From NCBI GenBank assembly GCA_019359355.1, contig JAHHHM010000001.1, forward strand, positions 310,001 to 374,000: a stretch of 64,000 bases of DNA, given 5' to 3'. The stretch comes from Microcoleus vaginatus WJT46-NPBG5 (GTDB taxonomy: Bacteria; Cyanobacteriota; Cyanobacteriia; Cyanobacteriales; Oscillatoriaceae). Below are positions 1 through 9,834 of this stretch, piece after piece. The position numbers and the translations under genes were made by a program. The notes under the pieces were generated by a model. That model did not search any database. It saw nothing but the letters and a program-made list of their open reading frames with translations, and was not told the DNA's origin. Position 1 is the stretch's first letter. Every line of letters begins with the position of its first letter.

Positions 1-1874
1 CCAGATGAGCGGCGAATCGCCATTAAACTAATGCCCGTGAGGTGACGCAGGTCTGTTTCTTCTAGGGTCATCCCAGCGAGGGGAGACCCTTCTGGTAGCG
101 AGTACCACTTGCTGTTCATATCCTTGGCCGCCACTTGCAAATCCCGCGACACTTGTGATGCCGAGCGTTCCGGTCGCAGATCCAAGTAATGACGGCTGCG
201 GATTTGCGCCACTTCTCGCTGAATCACCGGCAGCAGCAACCCCATGCCGGCCAGCAAATGAGCTGACAGTTCCAAACTCGCCTCAAACTCCGGCTGCACA
301 ACCTCTCGCGCCCCTAACTGGTAGAGCAATTCAATATCTTTATCGCGGTTGGCCCGGACAACAATATCCAGGTCGGGGGCCAGTTCCAAAGCTCTCTTGA
401 GGCATAGCCGGCTGCTCATCGCGTCAGGCAGCGCAATGGCCATCGCCCGCGCCTGTTCCACCCCAGCCGCTTCTAATACGTGCAAACTCGCCGCATTGCC
501 ATAGACATAGCTAACACCGGCCTCTCGCATCTGCTGAATTTGGCTTTCAGACTGATCGATCACCACCACCGGCAGTCCGTGTTCTTGCACCAGTTTCACA
601 AGATTACGCCCGACACGGCCATAGCCTACGATCACGACATGATTTTGCACCGATTTTTCAGCAGACACTTCCAAGGGCACATCCGCTTGATTGAAATACT
701 TTTTCAGCACTGGCAGTTCTAATAACTTCGGCACCAGTCCCAGCACAAAGGGTGTCAACACGAGCGTCACTGCAGTTGTGCCCACAATTAGCAAATAAAC
801 TTCGCGAGAAACCAGACCCAGCAGTTGCCCTTCACTGGCGAGGACAAAGGAGAATTCCCCGATCTGCGCTAAACCCACGCCGACAATTAAAGCGGTTTTC
901 AGGGGATAGCCAAACGCCCTCACAATTGGCGTTACTATTAAACACTTTCCGACAAGTACCAGGGCCACCAGCCCCAAGATCAGCTCTAGATTTTTCCACA
1001 AGAAGAGTGGGTCAATCAGCATTCCCACCGAGACAAAAAACAGGGCGGCAAAGATATCCCGCAAGGGTTCGACATAGGTGAGGGTTTGGTCAGCATACTC
1101 GACCTCTGAAATCATTAGGCCGGCGACAAACGCTCCCATTTCGATGGAAAACCCCAAACGATCTGTGAGCAACGCAATGCCCAAGCACAGGGCAACAACC
1201 CCCAGCAAAAACAGCTCCCGACTCTCGGTTTTCGCTAAAAATTGCAGCAAGGGGGGGACAACCCAGATGCCGGCAGCCACTGCGCCGGCGGCAAATAACC
1301 CAAGCCGCACCAATGAGCTGGCAACGGTCATGCCAAACGCTTCGGGTGGCTGGTCAAGTGCCGGCAGAACGGCCATCATCAGCCCCAAAGCTAAGTCCTG
1401 CACAACTAAAATTCCCAGCATCACCTGTCCGTGGGGTGTGCCGGTTTCGTTGCGTTCCATCAGGCACTTGAGCACCACAGCGGTTGAAGATAAGGAGAGG
1501 ATCGCTCCTAAGAACACCCCCTGTGCCGGGGAGGAAACCCAACCCATGCCCACAGATACTAAAGTCGCGATTAAAATTGTCAGGACAATTTGCAGCCCGC
1601 CACCCCCCAGACTGATGCGTTTGACTTTGTTAAGTTCTGCCAAGGAAAACTCGACTCCCAAGGCAAACAGTAAAAAGGCCACACCGAACTGAGCTAAGGT
1701 TTCGACCTGCACGATTTCTTTAATCAGTCCCAAGCCTGCTGGGCCGACTACTATGCCGCCCAGCAGATAGCCCAGCAAAACAGGCTGCCGCAGGAGTGAC
1801 GCAAACAGCCCCCCAGCAGCGGCGGCGGCTAGAACGGTTACTAAGTCAATGATCAATCTAAAATCTTCTTGCAC
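1..1874 (-). CDS. Cation:proton antiporter, KefB type with TrkA-N domain (3' end outside window)
   Basis: Translating the minus strand from a GTG at 1874 gives a start of VQEDFRLIIDLVTV, followed by about 12 hydrophobic segments typical of CPA2 Na+/K+:H+ exchangers (motif LRQPVLLGYLLGGIVVGP near the N-terminus). After these comes a soluble RCK/TrkA-N domain with the dinucleotide-binding motif VIVGYGRVGRNL and the start of a TrkA-C domain. The reading frame is open to base 1, so only the last residues are missing. The family exchanges monovalent cations for protons across the membrane, gated by nucleotide binding to the RCK domain. A TTG at 1856 is a possible later start, but the GTG start gives the N-terminus I expect for cyanobacterial relatives. 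It is transcribed divergently from the M23 peptidase. The ion specificity cannot be read from the sequence. Confidence 0.9.
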   Translation of the reverse strand, partial: MQEDFRLIIDLVTVLAAAAAGGLFASLLRQPVLLGYLLGGIVVGPAGLGLIKEIVQVETLAQFGVAFLLFALGVEFSLAELNKVKRISLGGGGLQIVLTILIATLVSVGMGWVSSPAQGVFLGAILSLSSTAVVLKCLMERNETGTPHGQVMLGILVVQDLALGLMMAVLPALDQPPEAFGMTVASSLVRLGLFAAGAVAAGIWVVPPLLQFLAKTESRELFLLGVVALCLGIALLTDRLGFSIEMGAFVAGLMISEVEYADQTLTYVEPLRDIFAALFFVSVGMLIDPLFLWKNLELILGLVALVLVGKCLIVTPIVRAFGYPLKTALIVGVGLAQIGEFSFVLASEGQLLGLVSREVYLLIVGTTAVTLVLTPFVLGLVPKLLELPVLKKYFNQADVPLEVSAEKSVQNHVVIVGYGRVGRNLVKLVQEHGLPVVVIDQSESQIQQMREAGVSYVYGNAASLHVLEAAGVEQARAMAIALPDAMSSRLCLKRALELAPDLDIVVRANRDKDIELLYQLGAREVVQPEFEASLELSAHLLAGMGLLLPVIQREVAQIRSRHYLDLRPERSASQVSRDLQVAAKDMNSKWYSLPEGSPLAGMTLEETDLRHLTGISLMAIRRSS

Positions 1875-1964
1875 AGGTTTATGAGAAAAATTATTAAGGT
1901 CTATAAACTTCAGAATATAAAGTTTTTTGGGATTCTGGCTAGAAGTTTGAGTAAAGAGTGAAGA

Positions 1965-2058
1965 GGGGCATGGGGCATGGGGATGACAAAGCAGTTGCAT
2001 TTCTCCCACTCTCCCACTCTCCCACTCTCCCACTGTCCCACTCTCCCCCTCTAGCCCT
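1965..2058. repeat. Short tandem repeats (ggggcat and ctcccact units)
   Basis: Two low-complexity runs lie in the 250-base gap between divergent genes. Positions 1965-1982 hold two ggggcat units plus a partial one. Positions 2003-2058 hold about seven 8-base units, the first four being exact ctcccact and the later ones degenerate. This matches the style of the short tandemly repeated repetitive sequences well known between cyanobacterial genes. No promoter is obvious in the gap. Confidence 0.8.
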
Positions 2059-2127
2059 TAGTCCCATACTCCTGTCCCGGCAGAAAGGGCTGGAAACAGA
2101 ACCCGCAAAACGCTAGTCTAGTTGCCA

Positions 2128-3114
2128 ATGCTGACTGAATCCCAACGCATGATGAGTATCTTGAATCAAACAAATAATTTCCAAAATAATCGGCTGGGTT
2201 CATCCCCACACCTGGCGCGAGTTGCTGCCGATGCTGTTTCTTGGGTGAGGCGTCTGGGCGTTGCGACAGGTTTGACAGTCGGAATCGCTGCCGGTGCTGT
2301 CAGCTGGGCGGTGCCGGCCCTTGCCCTACAGGTTCAACTCAGTCCAAAAAATCCCCAGCTGGGCGATACGATGTCGGTGATGATTCGGTTAGACAAACCG
2401 GCAAATAATAATGCCACTCCAACCGTCAAAATGAACCAGAAAACCTACCAGACATTTGCGGTAGGCCCAAATCGGTTTCGGGCGTTGTTGCCCTCAACAC
2501 CCTTAGATCGCCCTGGAACTTGGAAAATTGAGGTAGCAGGTGAAGGTCAGGTGCGTAACTTGGCAGTGCAGTTGCGAGATCGCGACTTCCCCACCCAATC
2601 GATTTGGTTGCCGCCAGGGAAGGATGGGGATGTTAGCGATTATGAGTTTGATCTTGTAGACGCGTTCAAGCAATTACAAACTCCGCAAAAGTTTTGGAAG
2701 GGGGCATTTCTGCGGCCTAATGCCGGTGAAATTACTACAATTTATGGAGTTCGCCGTTATTATAATGGTAAATTTGCTGAAGATTATTACCATCGGGGTG
2801 TAGACTATGCTGGGGCTTACGGTTCATCAGTCGTAGCACCGGCAGCCGGTCGTGTGGCTTTGGTGGGGCGTGAAGCCGACGGATTTGCGATCCACGGAAA
2901 CTGCATTGGTATTGATCACGGTCAGGGTGTGACAACTATCTATCTTCATTTAAGCCGCATAAATGTTAAGGAAGGAGATATGGTAAAACCCGGTCAAGTA
3001 ATCGGTGCTGTCGGAGATTCTGGTGCCTCAACCGGCCCTCACTTACACTGGGGTCTGTATGTACACGGTTTGTCTGTCGATCCAGTACCCTGGCGATATC
3101 AAGGATTTGAATAA
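2128..3114 (+). CDS. Secreted M23-family peptidoglycan metallopeptidase
   Basis: The protein starts at ATG 2128 (328 residues). An upstream TTG at 2122 and an ATG at 2149 are alternatives. A positively charged N-terminus is followed by a hydrophobic stretch around residues 45-68 ending in VPALA, consistent with an export signal. The middle part is beta-rich with no clear family. The C-terminal ~120 residues are a LytM/M23 domain: HRGVDYAGAYGSSVVAPAAG carries the first zinc ligands (HxxxD) and TGPHLHWGLY the HxH motif. M23 enzymes cut peptide cross-links in murein, or act as non-catalytic activators when ligands are missing; here the ligands are present. It stands alone, with ComFB 99 bases downstream. 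Its likely job is cell-wall remodelling in the periplasm. Confidence 0.88.
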   Translation: MLTESQRMMSILNQTNNFQNNRLGSSPHLARVAADAVSWVRRLGVATGLTVGIAAGAVSWAVPALALQVQLSPKNPQLGDTMSVMIRLDKPANNNATPTVKMNQKTYQTFAVGPNRFRALLPSTPLDRPGTWKIEVAGEGQVRNLAVQLRDRDFPTQSIWLPPGKDGDVSDYEFDLVDAFKQLQTPQKFWKGAFLRPNAGEITTIYGVRRYYNGKFAEDYYHRGVDYAGAYGSSVVAPAAGRVALVGREADGFAIHGNCIGIDHGQGVTTIYLHLSRINVKEGDMVKPGQVIGAVGDSGASTGPHLHWGLYVHGLSVDPVPWRYQGFE

Positions 3115-3213
3115 CTCTTTTTTTATGGTTTTAGTAGCATTCGTAGCTGAATTTAGCGCAAGATTATTCCAGGGTTGCCCTGTTAAGATAGTGCCGGGGA
3201 GCGTAAGTAGTTT

Positions 3214-3765
3214 ATGAGTATTGAAAGGATCGTTGAGCAGGCACTGCAAGATGGCTATCTGACGCCAGCGATGGAAGCCGAGGTAGGCCGCATTTGTAAC
3301 ACAGCCTCTGAATTGTCGATTGAAGAGTATATGGCTCTAGATCGTCTAATGGGCGCACTTTTGACGGGTGAGGTCGTTGTTTTACCCCGCAAACAATTTA
3401 TCAATGTGATGGAAGAGTTGGTTCTCTCGGAAGCGATTGCACGGGTTGCGGAAATTGAGGCCACCAGCGAGCAAACTCTGGATGTAGGAGACATCGCTGC
3501 CTACGCGCTGAACCGGCTCCCCCCCCTCTATGCCACAACGGAGGAAGGGGCGAATTTTCAGCGATCCCGCGCGAAAGAAGAACTGCAAACCCTGATCGCT
3601 GCTCAAGTTAACGAAGCGATCTCCCGCAACCTCGATCAACCAGAATTCTTCCCGGAACGCCAAGTTATCGGCAAGTCGTCGGGTAATGAAGTTCTGACTC
3701 AAGTCAGTGCTTTGCTACAGACATACGCCCACAACTTTGAACCCAAACCGAGAAATTCTCTTTAA
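3214..3765 (+). CDS. ComFB-family protein (late competence development protein)
   Basis: This 183-residue soluble protein carries the ComFB core NVMEELVLSEAI followed by YALNRLPPLYATTEEG, which are the hallmarks of the family. ComFB is named from the Bacillus comF operon. Cyanobacterial members (CdgR) have been reported to bind cyclic dinucleotides and to influence cell size and type IV pilus functions. An N-terminal helical extension of about 60 residues precedes the core. It starts at ATG 3214. The gene is followed by a large two-tier hairpin (3784-3839) and then ilvC. A diguanylate cyclase (42019-44232) and the pilMNOQ operon (8727-13999) lie in the same window, but nothing physically links them to this gene. 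The family assignment is firm; the ligand is inferred from relatives. Confidence 0.85.
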   Translation: MSIERIVEQALQDGYLTPAMEAEVGRICNTASELSIEEYMALDRLMGALLTGEVVVLPRKQFINVMEELVLSEAIARVAEIEATSEQTLDVGDIAAYALNRLPPLYATTEEGANFQRSRAKEELQTLIAAQVNEAISRNLDQPEFFPERQVIGKSSGNEVLTQVSALLQTYAHNFEPKPRNSL

Positions 3766-3783
3766 ATTTTAGGGTTGGTTAAT

Positions 3784-3839
3784 TTGAAGGATTTTGGATG
3801 GGCCAGTTTTGGAGTGACTGGCAATCTGAAATCCTTCAA
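3784..3839 (+). terminator. Two-tier hairpin between comFB-like gene and ilvC
   Basis: Outer arms of 11 bases (TTGAAGGATTT at 3784-3794, AAATCCTTCAA at 3829-3839) match perfectly. They enclose an inner 6-base stem (GCCAGT 3802-3807, ACTGGC 3817-3822). The stem is followed by TGCGTTTTC, a weak U-tract. It most likely ends the upstream transcript, but it lies only 27 bases before the ilvC -10 box and could have another role. Confidence 0.6.
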
Positions 3840-3865
3840 TGCGTTTTCGGGTGACCGCCGGCAAG

Positions 3866-3895
3866 TATAATACAAGATTTGCTACCAAAATCTTG
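3866..3895 (+). promoter_or_regulatory. ilvC promoter -10 box and 5'-leader hairpin
   Basis: A perfect TATAAT sits at 3866-3871 with no strong -35 element. Just downstream, CAAGATTT (3873-3880) and AAATCTTG (3888-3895) form an 8-base perfect inverted repeat with a 7-base loop, near the expected transcription start. It ends 25 bases before the ilvC ATG. It could be an operator or an mRNA-stability hairpin. Confidence 0.55.
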
Positions 3896-3896
3896 A

Positions 3897-4916
<1,020 letters not shown>

Positions 4917-4932
4917 AAGCAAAACAAGTGCG

Positions 4933-4960
4933 TTAGGGGCGGTAGATTTTCCGCCCCTAA
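4933..4960 (+). terminator. Rho-independent terminator after ilvC
   Basis: A perfect 10-base stem (TTAGGGGCGG at 4933-4942, CCGCCCCTAA at 4951-4960) with an 8-base loop lies 16 bases after the ilvC stop. It is followed by a T-rich tract (TTCATTGCTTTT). Confidence 0.85.
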
Positions 4961-5278
4961 TTCATTGCTTTTGGTTCCTACCAAAGCTTGCAACCCACAG
5001 GAAACACCGCTTAATTTTTTCTTTGTAAAAGTCGCTAAACGGCGAGTTAATACATTTCTAACTTTTATTTTTATATTTGAGCGAAGGATGAGTTCTACAC
5101 AATAAATATTAGGTAAATCACCTCCATGAATTCTAAAAAACCAAAGGTTTTTAAGTTTATTGCATATAATAATATGCCTAAAGTTTTTGTAAGATTTCAG
5201 ATACTATTGAACGATTCATAGCTTTATTTAGCTCTGCTTAAGGCAGCTTTATTCCTTATAGTTTATTATTCAAAATAG

Positions 5279-5380
5279 GCGTTATATCACAATATAATTA
5301 CAGATTTGCCTTAACATAGATTCTAAACAAAGGGGACATGAAGTTCTCTTCCACCCGCCTTTCATCTTTTGATATAACGC
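5279..5380. repeat. Element bounded by 11-base inverted repeats in the ilvC-folC gap
   Basis: GCGTTATATCA (5279-5289) and TGATATAACGC (5370-5380) are perfect inverted copies 80 bases apart. They bound a 102-base non-coding, AT-rich segment. It looks like a small MITE or a long stem-loop; no target-site duplication is evident. The rest of the 4961-5433 gap is AT-rich and shows no gene. Confidence 0.4.
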
Positions 5381-5433
5381 AATTGAGCGGGCGTCTTCCT
5401 GGCAGCTTAAATACTTGATAGCCCTGATAAGCC

Positions 5434-6744
5434 GTGAACATCGATTCTTTTCTCAAGCCGTTTGAACATTTTGGCGTCGATCTCGGCCTAGATCGAATTC
5501 AGCAACTGCTAGCCAACTTAGGCAACCCCCATCACCAAGTCCCTGTAATTCATGTCGGGGGGACAAATGGCAAAGGCTCAGTTTGTGCTTATCTATCGGC
5601 AATACTGACAGAAGCCGGTTATCGAGTCGGACGTTATACCTCCCCTCATTTAGTGGAGTGGTGCGAACGCATTTGCTTGAATGAACAGCCCATCCCACCC
5701 GAAGATTTACAACAGTTGCTGATCCAAGTGCAAAACGCCATCCAACCGGATCAGCCCTCACCTACTCAATTTGAAGTGATTACGGCAGCAGCTTGGCTTT
5801 ATTTTGCCCAGCAGCAAGTCGATGTAGCCGTGGTAGAAGTCGGTCTGGGAGGGCGCTTGGATGCAACAAACGTGTGTGATCGCCCCCTTGTTAGCATCAT
5901 TACTTCTATCAGCTGGGAACACTGGCAGCGCCTCGGCCCTACTTTAGCGGATATTGCCTTTGAGAAAGCCGGCATCCTCAAACCGGGGTGTCCTGCTGTA
6001 CTCGGACAGCTACCTGTCGAAGCAAAAGCTGTGATTGAAAAGCGCATTGCTGAGCTTGGCTGTGTGGCAGTGTGGCCGGCACCGGCTGTTAGCGAAACCA
6101 GAGAGGGAGGAAGTCAATATTTCTCGGATCTGGGCAACCCCGCACCCCAGCAACCTGAGTGGGCGACATCCCAGGGTATTGAGTATCCGTTACCGATTCC
6201 GGGGGATGTTCAGCTGGGTAATTCGGCGCTAGTAGTCGCAGCGCTGCAAATCTTGCGGCAGCAGGGATGGCAAATTTCAGATGAAGTGATCGCGGCAGGA
6301 ATGGCGAAAACAAATTGGCCTGGACGCCTACAGTGGTTGAGATGGCGAGATCGCCCGTTATTAATTGATGGTGCCCACAACGGTGATTCTGCTGGAGTTC
6401 TACGCCGGTATGTGGAGACTTTGGAGGTTAAATCGATCATTTGGGTCATGGGGATGCTATCTACCAAGGATCGCACCGGCATCTTTAACGCACTACTGCG
6501 ACCTGGGGATCGATTGTACTTGGTGCCGGTGCCTGACCATGCTTCTGCTGAACCCGAAGAACTAGCCCTCCACGCCCAAATGATTTGTCCACAATTGCTA
6601 GAGTGCCGGTGTTTTAGTGAATGGCAAGCCGGTTTAGAGGCAGCCATCACAAATATTGACAGTTTAACCGTTCTATGTGGCTCCCTCTATCTGATTGGCG
6701 ATTTCTTAAAAAGCCAACCTTCCCAGCCGCAGTCTCCAAATTAA
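5434..6744 (+). CDS. folC: Bifunctional folylpolyglutamate / dihydrofolate synthase
   Basis: FolC is a Mur-ligase-family enzyme that uses ATP to add glutamate to dihydropteroate and to folates. The 436-residue protein begins at a GTG (5434), giving MNIDSFLKPFEHFGV. It shows the ATP-binding loop HVGGTNGKGSVCAYL near residue 45, the central TSISWEHWQRLGPTLADIAF and KAGILKPG motifs, and the Mur C-terminal segment LIDGAHNGDS. Length and motif order match full-length FolC. It follows a 500-base AT-rich gap. Its last 4 bases overlap, tail to tail, with the convergent sugar-binding protein gene, so the two transcripts must interfere or share a terminator. Confidence 0.95.
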   Translation: MNIDSFLKPFEHFGVDLGLDRIQQLLANLGNPHHQVPVIHVGGTNGKGSVCAYLSAILTEAGYRVGRYTSPHLVEWCERICLNEQPIPPEDLQQLLIQVQNAIQPDQPSPTQFEVITAAAWLYFAQQQVDVAVVEVGLGGRLDATNVCDRPLVSIITSISWEHWQRLGPTLADIAFEKAGILKPGCPAVLGQLPVEAKAVIEKRIAELGCVAVWPAPAVSETREGGSQYFSDLGNPAPQQPEWATSQGIEYPLPIPGDVQLGNSALVVAALQILRQQGWQISDEVIAAGMAKTNWPGRLQWLRWRDRPLLIDGAHNGDSAGVLRRYVETLEVKSIIWVMGMLSTKDRTGIFNALLRPGDRLYLVPVPDHASAEPEELALHAQMICPQLLECRCFSEWQAGLEAAITNIDSLTVLCGSLYLIGDFLKSQPSQPQSPN

Positions 6745-8129
6745 CCTCTCAGCCGGTTCCAACTTTGTGCGGCATCCGCAACCGCCTGATCCACCGGCTT
6801 CTCATCCAGCATTGCCGCCTGCAAATTGTCATAAATAATCTTTTGCAACTGGTTGCTATCCTTCATGGCGGGGACTAAAACCTCGGCATTTTTCAGTTGA
6901 TTTGCGCTGATTGCCCGCGCCTTATCCACGGCAGTTGCATTTGCCGGCTGAGTTTGGAAGTAACTATCTTTGAGTGCCTCTTGGTTAGAAGGCAACACAT
7001 TGGCCGCTTTGGCAAACGCCAACTGGTTGGCACTATTGGTGACAAATAAAGCAAATTTGAGGGCATCATCAGGCCGGTTGGTGCCTTTTGGGATTGTTAA
7101 GTTCATCACCGCTACATTTTTCTTGCCGGTTGGGCCGGTGATCTCTGGGGCGGGGACGGAAACCTGAGCGATCGTCGGTGCATTTTGGGCAATTGTCTTA
7201 AAAAACTGAGGCCCTGAAGACAACAGGGCAGTCTCACCGGCTTGATAAAGTTCGATTGCCCGTCGGTGTCCTTGGGTAAGGGCTTCTTGTGGTATTAGCT
7301 TCTGTTTGTAGAGGTTTACCCAATACTGAAACGCCGCTTTCCCTTCAGGCGTGTTAAAAGCAGCTTTGCCTTGGTCGTCTACCAGTTTCACGCCCATCTG
7401 CACCAAAGATTCCAGCACTTCCCCTGAATCTTCTGGTACAAATGTCACAAAAAAAGCGTATTTGCCGGTTTTTTCCTTAATTTGTTTAGCAACCTGCGCC
7501 AATTCCGCATAAGTTGCTGGGGGTTTAGAGATGCCAGCTTTTTTAAATAACTCGGTGTTGTAAATGGTGATGCGAGTGGTGAGATACCAGGGAATTCCAA
7601 AGCTTTGACCGTTGAAGGTGCTGGCTTTCCAAATATTGGGTAAGTATTGCTGACGCACATCTTGTGGCACTTTAGAATCTAGAGACATCCAAGCATTGCG
7701 TCCTGCCAAAAGGGAAGCAAAGTTGGGGTTGAGGTTGACGATATCAGGCGCAGTCTGGGCTGAAACCGCCGCTAAAATCTTGCTTTCCATCGCCGACCAA
7801 GCCACATCCACCCAGCGGACTTTGAGGTTTGGGTTTTCGGCTTCAAAGGAGGCGATCAAGTTGTTGAAATAATCTGTAAACTGTGGCTTAAGCTGCATTG
7901 TCCAGAATTCTACTTCCTGCTGTCCTGTGGTAGCCGGTTTAATGCCGGTGCCTCCATCACTCGGAAGGGGACCACAGCTAATCGCCCAGCTAAGCAAAAA
8001 GCCCAGCAGCGCAAAAATACTCAAACGTTTCCAGTTAGCGGTTAAATTTAAAACATTCCGCAAACCTCGGTCGATCCGAAAGGTTACCCACTGTGTCAAC
8101 TTTGACCTCTGAGTTTTAATCCTGCTCAT
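6741..8129 (-). CDS. Sugar ABC transporter substrate-binding lipoprotein (family 1)
   Basis: This is a 462-residue extracellular solute-binding protein of the maltose/multiple-sugar type. An unusually long N-terminus (~35 residues) precedes a hydrophobic stretch ending in WAISC, with Cys52 as the probable lipidated residue. The mature part has typical family segments: VEFWTMQLKPQFTDYF, APDIVNLNPNFASLLA, YNTELFKKAGISKPPATYAE and a conserved PQEALTQGHRRAIELYQAGE. The start is ATG 8129. No permease or ATPase gene is next to it, so its membrane partners must be encoded elsewhere. The ligand is not identifiable here; glucosylglycerol or another sugar is possible by family resemblance. Confidence 0.85.
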   Translation of the reverse strand: MSRIKTQRSKLTQWVTFRIDRGLRNVLNLTANWKRLSIFALLGFLLSWAISCGPLPSDGGTGIKPATTGQQEVEFWTMQLKPQFTDYFNNLIASFEAENPNLKVRWVDVAWSAMESKILAAVSAQTAPDIVNLNPNFASLLAGRNAWMSLDSKVPQDVRQQYLPNIWKASTFNGQSFGIPWYLTTRITIYNTELFKKAGISKPPATYAELAQVAKQIKEKTGKYAFFVTFVPEDSGEVLESLVQMGVKLVDDQGKAAFNTPEGKAAFQYWVNLYKQKLIPQEALTQGHRRAIELYQAGETALLSSGPQFFKTIAQNAPTIAQVSVPAPEITGPTGKKNVAVMNLTIPKGTNRPDDALKFALFVTNSANQLAFAKAANVLPSNQEALKDSYFQTQPANATAVDKARAISANQLKNAEVLVPAMKDSNQLQKIIYDNLQAAMLDEKPVDQAVADAAQSWNRLRG

Positions 8130-8726
8130 TTTGCTTGCCTTTGATGCCGGTCACTGAACCGATTTTGCCCAATGTACTAGATTATTGAAACGTGACGGGA
8201 GTGCGAGAACGCCGATCCGTTCCTACACATTTAATTTGTCTAATGAGATAGAAGGAAGAAAGGGCGATGGGGCGAAGAATTTAAGATTTTCCCGGCTTGC
8301 AGACGAGACGAATTGAGATGTACGTTGACTTAAAGATGGCGGTTGCTCAATGATCCAGACGAGGCAAGCCGGTCTGCTCCAGACGCGACTATGCCTGAAA
8401 CAGCAAAAGGCAAATACCAGTAAATCTATTTTGTGCACCTTATTTTAGTGTTTGTAAGCGATAAAATTCTTGTTTGCTGAATGCAAGGTGACTCGGCACT
8501 TTAAGCGGATCTTCTAAACACATTGGTGAGGGCCAGTGAGCAAATAAGAAGGTGGGCCGCTAAATCGGGAATCCTAGCAGAGGCAGCTTGTTTGTAAAGT
8601 TTCTAACGAACGTGGTGATTCTTGATGAAATTGGGTACGATTTGAGTACCATAAATTCGGTATTATCATCTCGCTCTAGCTAATTTTCAATATCCCATCC
8701 ACCTTGATACGTGAGCGGACAAAGCC
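8130..8726. other. Non-coding gap upstream of pilM
   Basis: This is a 597-base gap between divergent genes. Small open frames here have no protein-like features. GGTAC (8634-8638) and GTACC (8646-8650) form a short inverted repeat that might be an operator. The pilM promoter must lie here, but no convincing -35/-10 pair stands out. Confidence 0.5.
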
Positions 8727-9830
8727 GTGGTTAACTCATTCAAACGTCTATTTTCCAAAAGCAAGCAAGGGGTCGGTATAGAATTGGCTCCTGAACGGAT
8801 CAATATTGTGCAGCTCCGCAAACAGGGTCAGGGTTACAAAGTGGCCACCTTTGTCTCGGTGCCGGTGCCGGAAGATGTCTTTCAAGAAGGCCAAATTGTT
8901 GACTCTCCGACCCTAGCTGCCTTGATCACGGAAACGCTGGCAGAACACAAGATTAAAGCAAAGCAGGTCGCTACGGCAATCCCCGGAAAAGAAGCGGTGA
9001 TCCGGTTGATTCCGGTGCCGGCAGAACTCAATGACCTAGAGTTAAAGGAATACATGAACTCGGAAGCGGGGCTGTATTTGCCATTTCCACGGGAAGAGGC
9101 AGATGTAGACTTCCAAAAATTGCAACCGTTTGTGGATGAAGATGGGATTGAAAAATACCAGGTGCTGTTGGTTGCCACCCGCAAAGAAATTACAGATGTC
9201 TATATCGATATCTTCAAGCAGGCTGATTTAAAAATTGATGTTATAGAGGTTACGAGTTTTTCCCTGATCCGCACAATCCGAGAGCAATTGCAGCAGTTTA
9301 CCCCACAAGAAGCAGCGGTGCTGGCAGATATCGAGTTTGACACGACTGAAATTGCCATTGTCGTAGATGGCATCCCTCAGTTTTCCCGAACCATTCCAAT
9401 CGGCACCTTCCAAATTCAAAGTGCGCTGTCCAAGGCGATGAACTTACCGCCTTCAAGAAACACCGATCTGCTGGCGGGGATGACCATTCCCGTTACCCCC
9501 GTAGACACCTCAGGACTGGGTACAATGGGAGGTACAAACCCCGGAACTGCAGCGATGCTCAAGATTTTAGGAGAACTCGCGGATGAAATCCGTCGCTCCA
9601 TTGACTTCTATCTCAACCAGAGCGAAAACTTAGAGGTAGCGCAGCTGCTATTGGCAGGGCCAGGTGCGGCGCTCGGTCAACTAGATGAATTTTTCATGCA
9701 ACGGCTAAGCCTGCCAACTTCTCAGGTCGATCCAGTGGAAAGTTTATCGTTGGAAATGGATGAAGAAATTACTGAGGTGCAACGGCCAGGATTGGGGGTT
9801 GTACTGGGTTTAGGACTACGGGAGGTGTAA
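8727..9830 (+). CDS. pilM: Type IV pilus assembly protein PilM
   Basis: PilM is a cytoplasmic actin-like (FtsA-type) ATPase that docks onto the N-terminus of PilN and links the pilus motor to the membrane alignment complex. The 367-residue protein starts at GTG 8727 (MVNSFKRLFSKSKQGVGIEL). It contains the phosphate-loop-like GVGIELAPERINIVQLR, AVIRLIPVPAELNDLELK and the second nucleotide motif VLADIEFDTTEIAIVVDG. It is first in a tight operon, with pilN starting 4 bases after its stop. The cluster is needed for twitching or phototaxis and for DNA uptake in other cyanobacteria. Confidence 0.95.
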   Translation: MVNSFKRLFSKSKQGVGIELAPERINIVQLRKQGQGYKVATFVSVPVPEDVFQEGQIVDSPTLAALITETLAEHKIKAKQVATAIPGKEAVIRLIPVPAELNDLELKEYMNSEAGLYLPFPREEADVDFQKLQPFVDEDGIEKYQVLLVATRKEITDVYIDIFKQADLKIDVIEVTSFSLIRTIREQLQQFTPQEAAVLADIEFDTTEIAIVVDGIPQFSRTIPIGTFQIQSALSKAMNLPPSRNTDLLAGMTIPVTPVDTSGLGTMGGTNPGTAAMLKILGELADEIRRSIDFYLNQSENLEVAQLLLAGPGAALGQLDEFFMQRLSLPTSQVDPVESLSLEMDEEITEVQRPGLGVVLGLGLREV

Positions 9831-9834
9831 TTTT

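Noticed and set aside
152-1860. Several plus-strand open frames of 80-204 codons
   Set aside because: They are shadows of the minus-strand antiporter gene, which has clear family motifs; their own sequences are low-complexity and non-homologous in look.
8223-8438. Minus-strand 71-codon frame in the gap before pilM
   Set aside because: No start signal, family features or protein-like composition; treated as chance.
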